A DNA stretch of 64,000 nt, taken from Pestalotiopsis fici W106-1 (lineage: Eukaryota; Ascomycota; Sordariomycetes; Amphisphaeriales; Sporocadaceae). The notes beneath the pieces were generated by a model that was not told the DNA's origin, did no database searches, and saw nothing but the letters and a program-made list of their open reading frames with translations. The translations under genes were made by a program, and so were the position numbers. The stretch covers positions 372,001-436,000 of the forward strand of contig NW_006917093.1 of assembly GCF_000516985.1 (NCBI RefSeq), given 5' to 3'. Below, in pieces: positions 58,201 through 64,000 of this stretch (positions are counted from its first letter, which is position 1; each line of letters begins with the position of its first letter).

Positions 58201-59148
58201 TCCTACCGCTCTGAACGACCCCCCAACGGAACTTCAGGATAATGATTCGAGCCCCAATGGTGCACTTTTCAGATGCAAAGTCCTTATTGGTCAATTAGCA
58301 CATGAAGCGTGGAGGTTCATATTGACCAACATTCGTCGAGGACAGAAAACGCGTGATCACAATGATCACGAGCTTCCGGTCTATGCTGAAAGCGCCAGTC
58401 AAGAGCAAAGACCTCCAGCCACTCCGGATGAGCTTTATCTACTATTGTGTGTGGATGATGGGGAACTCGCGACGAAGCTGCTCCATTTAGACATACAAGG
58501 TATCACAAAGGATGGTAGCCTATTTGAACGCCTACACAAAGCATACAACGAGCACCAAAGCCCGATGAGGTGGTTCACCCTGAAAAGTCTAAACTCCTTG
58601 CATTTACGGAAAGTAAGTATTAATTCTATTTAACAAACGATAATTACTAAATTGCCTCCTAGTTCAGAGTTGATTCGCGCAATGATGCGGAAACCTACGC
58701 ACATGTGGAGCACTGCCATTCGGGATGCACTTGTCTACCACCGGAGGATCAGATAGGTCATGAAAAGCCATATGATTGTGATTTGCCCTCGGAGAGCACG
58801 CCAAAACCTCCGATCGGATCGAGGTACTTGACTCATAATTTCAACTGCCCACGTCCTGCCGAGGACAATCAAAGGACAATCCTATCGCAACTGCCCAAGA
58901 AACAAGATGGAGAATTGTCGGCTTCCGATGATCAAATTGAATACGGGTGGGGTGTTCATTTCGAGGTAGGATGGCATTGGCGTACAATTCACGTATTGGT
59001 ATTGTTTTTCTCATTATCTAGTTCTGCATTCGGAATCGCATGGTCACTTGCACGCGGGGATATGGGTGGTGCTTTCACTGTATCGGGGTGGTGGATGGCG
59101 TTGGGGGTTGGGTTCTTGAGCTATTTGGCCCTCAGGAGTAAAATTTAA
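55278..59148 (+). CDS. NACHT-ankyrin NLR-like protein with membrane-anchored C-terminal module
   Basis: Exons: 55278-57949 (interrupted by a 100-N gap at 57370-57469), 57996-58108, 58157-58612 and 58663-59148. The NACHT P-loop A-D-P-G-C-G-K-S-T is at residues 76-84 and Walker B I-L-C-V-L-D-A-L-D-E at 173-182; a winged-helix-like Y-L-I-H-Q-T-A-K-E-F-L segment follows. After the gap come four ankyrin repeats of 33 residues. The last three exons add W-T-C-D-H-C-G-x-K-L-F-D-D-F, a Cys-rich H-C-H-S-G-C-T-C segment, and G-W-G-V-H-F-E-V-G-W-H-W-R-T-I plus two membrane helices, a module I know from many unnamed fungal proteins. The N-terminus before NACHT is only about 70 residues, so no effector domain is present. 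The frame cannot be checked across the gap. Expected role: intracellular non-self sensing. Confidence 0.8.
57370..57469. other. Assembly gap (100 N) at the start of the ankyrin array
   Basis: Exactly 100 N bases fall between the last pre-ankyrin segment and the first visible ankyrin repeats. A break here suggests near-identical tandem repeats that the assembler could not resolve, so the real ankyrin number is probably higher than four. Confidence 0.99.
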
Positions 59149-59708
59149 CTGACGTTGTGTTTGGCCTTGTCAATTTGCCAAAGAGAGCATTGTATGTTGA
59201 ATAAGAAAAAGAATCTCATATGCCTTGCCTGGGTGGGTATTTGTGATGAGAAAGAAGAAAAAAAACCTTAGGTCTCGCAGAGGAAGTCGCTCGCCGGCAA
59301 GAATGGAGATTAATGTACGCGGGTATGTGGTGACATAGCTATTCCCTTGCAGCGATAGCACTAGACAAATGCGTTCTTCTCACCGTATGCCCTCGCATTC
59401 GGCTATTGACAAACCGCGTTTTGTATCTACATTTGTAATCAGTACCCGCCAACCTTTTTATAATCAAGTGTTTCCAATCTTATGTTTTCCAAATCACACT
59501 AGAGAACCCATTGTCGCGCAAAACCGTATGCCAATGCAACAGGTCGATTGTATGGTGGTGAATTCCACCGTCTTCACGGCCGCGACACCAGCCCAGCAGG
59601 CCACACATGATCAGCTGGGCGTGGAGCACCTAACGACCACTATCTTGCTCCACCCCAGCTGCTGCCAGCCAGCGAGCCTGGTGGGGGTGGGTGGCGTATG
59701 CGCTAGAT

Positions 59709-59773
59709 TTCTCACCCGAGCTAACGTGTGAAGTGGAAGATATGATCGAAGGAGCGTAGAAAGATGTCTGCGT
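59709..59773 (+). repeat. Dispersed repeat family B, copy 3
   Basis: Starts TTCTCACCCGAGCTAACGTG and ends GATGTCTGCGT. It is the most diverged copy of family B; several of the differences from copies 1 and 2 in the first 20 bases are transitions. Confidence 0.5.
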
Positions 59774-60093
59774 TAATCAAGCAAGGCTTCGTTAAGTCAC
59801 ATAGTAATATAAAATGAATTTGCTATTAGCAAAGCTTTGCTTAAATTAGGATCTGGACTACGTGTACCTGAGAGGTGGGGTGCGCAAGGACTCGTAATAG
59901 GTACTGGTATCGAGATACTCCTCGTAGCAAGGGTCCCATTCGGCGACGCTGCATGTCAACGAGGTATATAATGCGGGCGATTTGTACTTTATCATGCGTC
60001 TATTGCACAACCCGTTTTCCCAATGGGACGTCAAATCAGAGGGTCTTTGCACAACGTGTGCTTGAACAGACCACAGCCAGCTAACGATCTTGA

Positions 60094-60164
60094 CGCACCA
60101 AACCACTGCACTAGCTGAACAAAATGTCAAGCCCCACACTAGGGACTAGCCTAATAGTGGTTAT
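60094..60164 (+). repeat. 71-bp MITE-like repeat family A, copy 3
   Basis: Same length and orientation as copies 1 and 2, with a handful of substitutions. It ends in AGTGGTTAT, as the others do. Confidence 0.75.
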
Positions 60165-60594
60165 ATGGTACGGCGCAATAGATTTCGTGAGAATTACATA
60201 ATAACTTTTTGATCCTATTTGATCATATCGAACCATGAAAGAGAGATGCCTAAGAGCTAAGATTGTGAAGTGTGTATAATTGACAGACTAGTTCACACAT
60301 TGGTCTGCTATATACCTACCTACTATCTATGTAGAGGTGCTAGCGGGCGTGAGCGCGCAATGAAATCTAACTTGCGTACGGTATATATAACGCGCAACCG
60401 CCCTAGACTTCCAGCTGCCGTCGTCCTAAGCAGGAATGGGCCAATCATCTCCCCACTCAGGATCATTAACCAGGCCTTGACTGCTGCGAAGATCACTGGC
60501 AAGCATACCATTCCTGAAAGCATAATGGTTTCATTAATGAATGCGCATTAGTATCATTGAATCTTGGTTGAATAATGACAACAAGAGGTCTACT

Positions 60595-63248
60595 TCATAA
60601 CTCCTCAGTGACGTCATAGAATATGGCGTCTTCATCGCTGCTCGACTCCCCGCTACTCGTATTATCCATCGTCGAAAGCAATTCTTGAAACGCTTGGCTG
60701 ACGATAGGATCCTTGGATCCGTACAATTGATGGACTTCCAGAGCTGTCTGCCTCGATGAGTTGCGCATGGTCAGATCCAAACCAGCCAAACCATGTTCCT
60801 TCGATATGCGTATCGTTTCTTCATGCCCCATTCGTGCTAGATAGTGTAGGATTGTTTCTCCTTGATCATCTACTTGCAAATAGTCTGCTCCATGCGCAAG
60901 TAGTATTCGGAAACACTCGTGAGTATTCGTTGCTATCGCCATCGTAAGAGGCGTCTTGTGCAATAATGGATTGGTCTGGTTAATATCAGCGCCCTCCTGA
61001 ATGAGGTATTTCAGGATCTTTGGCCGATTGTTATAAATAGCAATTGTCACCGGAGCTTCAGCACAAATCCCCGGGTTTGGCGCATCAATTCCGCCGCCTG
61101 CCTCTCTCAACTTGCGAACGATAGACAGATTACCTGTAAAACAGGCCGTAGTCAATGGAGTCAGCTTGTAACTGTCAACCGCGTTGATATCAGCTCCGGC
61201 ATCAATCAATGTGTCAACCAAAATTGTCGTGTCTGCTGGACTGCATCGGATTGCCTCTGTCAACGGTGTATAGTTCTCCAAGGCTGTACGTATATTAACG
61301 TTTGCACCGGCTTGGATTAAAATGCGAGAAGCGACGGCATCATTTCGTGCTGCTGCCCAGTGAAGTGGTGTCCTCCCACTTTCGTCCAAACTATCAAGTT
61401 GTGCAAGGATCAATGGATCGTGGCTCTGGAGAATTGACTCGAGGCTGATCGGACATATGCCTATGACTACTTTGGCAAGGAAGCTTAGATCTAAGTCCTT
61501 GACGTAGGAAGAGACCGGAAGCAACTCGACAAGCCTGCAGCAAATACTTGGAGAGAGCCTTTCGCACAATATCAGCTGCGAAGCTTTTGAGATTGCTGAA
61601 GGGTTTCCTGGACCTTCCAAATATGCGTCCGCGCCATATTTGAGAAGAGTCTCTACTCCTTGCACCCAACCCACGTAGATAGCAGCATGCAAAGGAGCAG
61701 ATCCGTTTACAGCCCAGGCATTTACGCCTGCTGGGTCATCTCTCAGACATTGTTCCAGTACTTGCAGATTTCCCTCGTGTGCGGACTTGAACGCGGCAAA
61801 AGACTCAGATGCACGTATGTCGCATGTTTTCAGGCTAACTGTGATACTTCCCTGCGACCAGTTGATAAATGTGTGTAAAACACGTCGGAGGAACCAGCTC
61901 GGGAAGAGATATGTCAGACGGAGTCGCATGTGGCCCTGTCGAAGGCATTGGCTCCGATCGCATCGTGATGATACAATAGGATCACCTTTGTATCCTCCGA
62001 ACAAGGTCCCGCAGATATTCCTCAGCAAGGGTGGAAGTGAAAACCTCGATTCGAGTGGTCTCCGGCGGTGACAGGAACAGGGGCATTTGTCAGCGCAGTT
62101 TGAGGGTTGGCTATGCACAGCGAAAGCACATGCCTGGCTAGAAACGTGGTTTGTTGATTGAAACAAAACTTCCCAAACTTTTGCCTCAAGAGCCTTGAGA
62201 TCAGTTGTATCGTGCAAATCTGGAAGCCTATCGGCGCGGCGTGTCAAATTAGGCTGAACTTTGCTAGAACCAGAGGCCCTACGATTTCCCTTCCGGGTGA
62301 CATAAAGATTGCTGGCTCCTGGGCGCGATTCCTGCGTTTCATCGTGCTCGACATGTCTTATTGCTCCCGAAAATTGGTCTCCCGAGACAGGTCGACTAAT
62401 TGATCTAGGTTCCCGTCTGACATTTCCATCTTGGCTTGGTGCAACTAGCTCTCTGGTCACCAAGGACTGCTCCTGCAATTCATGGAACTCTTTACCGGAA
62501 AGGGCGGAGGAGCTATTATGCTTGTACTGTCGTTCATCGATAATGCACCCAACGGATTCTAATTCGACCTCTGTTTTGGTTGTGTTTGTCCTAGCGCAAG
62601 ATTAGGGCGATTCACACAATAAATCAAGGCCTTTTAAGTATATTGGACTTACATGTTGTGAAAAAGGAGCAAGTCGTTGATTTTGTGACGGTCCTTTCTG
62701 AGAGCTGTCTGCAGTCGATGAACATTGCCATCCCCCGAGAGCAGTTTCAGTTTATCTCTGAAGGCTTGTGATTCTTGAAGCTCGTCAAGTAGTGTGTTAA
62801 GTAGCTTCAAATGTACTGCTGTCGTCTTAACATATCGTTCGATGGCTGGCATAAGGCCCTTGTCGAAAAGTCCCAGCCTAGCCTTTGGACTTTTGTGAGT
62901 AATGCCCAGCTGGTGAAGTATAAGTCTCACTTCAGAAACCTCATTATTTAGGGCTAGCAACGCCGAGGGACAGTCATTCCAGGTCTGAATGGTATTGAGA
63001 AGGGTTATGGATGTCTTGCCAGCTTCATCCAGGAGGCTAGCTACGCTAGCGAATGTTGTGAGTGTCTTGGAGAAACCTGCATTTTCTTTGAAGGTACGCG
63101 AATCAGAACCTTTCAACTGGTGTGAAGGAGAATTCATAATCTCGAATTGGAGCTGCCACTCCTCAACGCCATGTGCGAGCTTTGTTGCCTGAATCAAGTC
63201 GAATTGGTCCTTGGACTCGGCGCTATTCTCTTGCTCTCTCTCCTTCAT
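60595..63248 (-). CDS. HeLo-like N-terminal domain / ankyrin protein
   Basis: Two exons, 63248-62653 and 62590-60595 (GTAAGT...GCTAG, 62 nt), give 863 residues. Residues about 60-115 (F-A-S-V-A-S-L-L-D-E-A-G-K-T-S ... L-N-N-E-V-S-E-V-R-L-I-L-H-Q-L) resemble the HeLo-like N-terminal domain of fungal STAND proteins. Near residue 365 is a Cys-rich C-x3-C-P-C-S-C-H, then L-L-R-N-I-C-G-T-L-F-G-G-Y-K-G, a linker common in fungal ankyrin proteins. From about residue 490 to 830 at least six to eight ankyrin repeats follow, and the C-terminus is acidic. There is no NACHT domain. The ATG at 63248 directly follows the RelA/SpoT-like frame (TAA, one codon, ATG, same frame), so it may be the second half of one longer gene. 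Confidence 0.8.
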
Positions 63249-63251
63249 GTA

Positions 63252-63992
63252 TTATGCGCCAATACCAAAAACGGCAGCTGCACCATGAAGCATGTCCATA
63301 ACCATCTCATCTTTTCGAGACATTGATCCACGGTCCTTTTTGTAGAACCAGTCGTGTGCAATCCTGTTGTACATAAAGTCTGAGCAGGTTGTAACCTGGA
63401 CTTCAAAAGTGATGGTAGAGGAGCCAGACATCATTCCCAATGTCACGTGATGGTTGTGGGACTCGTAGCTTCCAAATTGTGAATCCCAAAGCTCGCCGGG
63501 CTGGCGTTCGCAGGGCCAATGGGTAGGAGGCTTGGTTGCTCGAAAGCTCTGTGAGATAAGGCTATTCACTGTTTCAATGTCTCTTGCGTACTGCACTATA
63601 ACGAGAGAACCTGCAAGATCATGCATCGTTCCAAATATGTCCTCGAGGCCGGAATAGGACTTTCCGCGATATTGCTCGCGACGATCAAGCGATTTCTGCA
63701 CGGATTCGGCAGACTTCACCCTGCCCAGAACTAGACAGTCGAACTTTCTCTTCCCAAGCTCGGTGCGGAAGTAGCGCACGATCTCATTTACCAGTTTCTC
63801 ATAACCTGAATGTAGACTGGGCCATGTTTCCGAGCAAAAGGCCGTCTTGAGTAGCGAGCTGTCTTTGGGTGGAGAGGAAGTTTCTGCAAAAATGGCAGCC
63901 CGTACTTGGCCACGCACGGCCTCGTAAGTGGACAGCAAGGCTGTATCATCCACTGCCAGCCGAACTTCATCCTGTGATATTGGCGATTCCAT
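63252..63992 (-). CDS. RelA/SpoT-like nucleotide synthetase domain protein
   Basis: 246 residues from the ATG at 63992 to a TAA at 63254-63252. Motifs match the (p)ppGpp synthetase fold: R91-x-K93-S with K100 (G-R-V-K-S-A-E-S-V-Q-K), D125 in M-H-D-L-A-G-S-L-V-I-V, Y176-E-S178, and F-E197-V-Q199-V-T-T ... M-Y-N-R-I-A-H-D-W-F-Y-K, the E-x-Q-x-R-T ... A-x-H-W-x-Y-K block. The Arg usual after D-x-x-G is replaced by Ser-Leu. No hydrolase (HD) or ACT/TGS domain is present. In fungi this domain occurs at the N-terminus of NLR-like or ankyrin proteins, where it may serve as an effector making an alarmone; activity is unproven. The same frame continues after the stop into the HeLo/ankyrin gene. The promoter lies outside the window. 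Confidence 0.8.
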   Translation of the reverse strand: MESPISQDEVRLAVDDTALLSTYEAVRGQVRAAIFAETSSPPKDSSLLKTAFCSETWPSLHSGYEKLVNEIVRYFRTELGKRKFDCLVLGRVKSAESVQKSLDRREQYRGKSYSGLEDIFGTMHDLAGSLVIVQYARDIETVNSLISQSFRATKPPTHWPCERQPGELWDSQFGSYESHNHHVTLGMMSGSSTITFEVQVTTCSDFMYNRIAHDWFYKKDRGSMSRKDEMVMDMLHGAAAVFGIGA

Positions 63993-64000
63993 ACTTGCTA

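Larger units (their letters stand above)
59149..60594. other. Convergent spacer with repeats B3 and A3
   Basis: No gene is recognised between the NLR-like gene and the ankyrin gene, which converge here. Two repeat copies are annotated separately. Confidence 0.5.

Noticed and set aside
51090..60139. Three minus-strand frames (51356, 54493, 60139) starting with almost the same peptide
   Set aside because: They begin at GTG, not ATG, and the similarity ends with the 71-bp repeat; it is translation of a repeat, not a protein family.
1..64000. CRISPR arrays, bacterial operons, riboswitches, rRNA
   Set aside because: None seen; spliced fungal genes throughout, and the repeats found are few and dispersed.

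Overview
The window is nuclear DNA of a filamentous ascomycete (Pezizomycotina; Sordariomycetes/Hypocreales is my best guess from gene content, not a proven placement). The evidence is spliced genes with short introns (about 50-100 nt, GTRAGT-like donors, CTAAC/CTGAC-like branch points), fungal-only families (HET, RTA1, Zn2Cys6 regulators, PTH11-like rhodopsin-fold membrane proteins, wax-synthase-like acyltransferases, NACHT/ankyrin proteins), decayed repeats and one extremely AT-rich block. Two runs of exactly 100 N (34458-34557 and 57370-57469) are assembly gaps. Exon structures were rebuilt by hand from frames, splice sites and family conservation.

Left part (0-20 kb): a secreted kievitone-hydratase-like protein, an RTA1 membrane protein, an unknown protein with an F-box-like opening, a secreted bacterial-type solute-binding protein, a secreted berberine-bridge-type FAD oxidase (possibly frameshifted), a Zn2Cys6 regulator, a CorA-like membrane protein, a 92-residue spliced unknown and an amino-acid permease. 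The 8-mer TACGCGGA recurs in the non-coding DNA of the first 14 kb, including just upstream of the regulator, so part of this region may be one regulon.

Middle part (20-45.5 kb): a large kinase-like protein, a zinc alcohol dehydrogenase, a CocE/NonD (S15) hydrolase, a tubby/LURP-like unknown, a PTH11-like membrane protein, deoxyribose-phosphate aldolase, an alpha/beta hydrolase, an assembly gap followed by an AT-rich (probably RIP-mutated) block, a wax-synthase-like acyltransferase next to a P450 remnant, a small membrane protein, a second kievitone-hydratase-like gene divergent from a second Zn2Cys6 regulator, a 3-hydroxyisobutyrate-dehydrogenase-like enzyme and an enoyl-reductase-like MDR enzyme.

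Right part (45.5-64 kb): a self/non-self recognition island. It holds two HET-domain proteins, a NACHT-ankyrin protein with a membrane-anchored C-terminal module, a HeLo-like/ankyrin protein, and directly before it, in the same frame and separated only by TAA plus one codon, a RelA/SpoT-like nucleotide synthetase ORF. A second FAD oxidase sits among them. The spacers carry three families of short dispersed repeats. I consider the RelA/SpoT-stop-HeLo-ankyrin locus and the TACGCGGA motif set the two most interesting signals.
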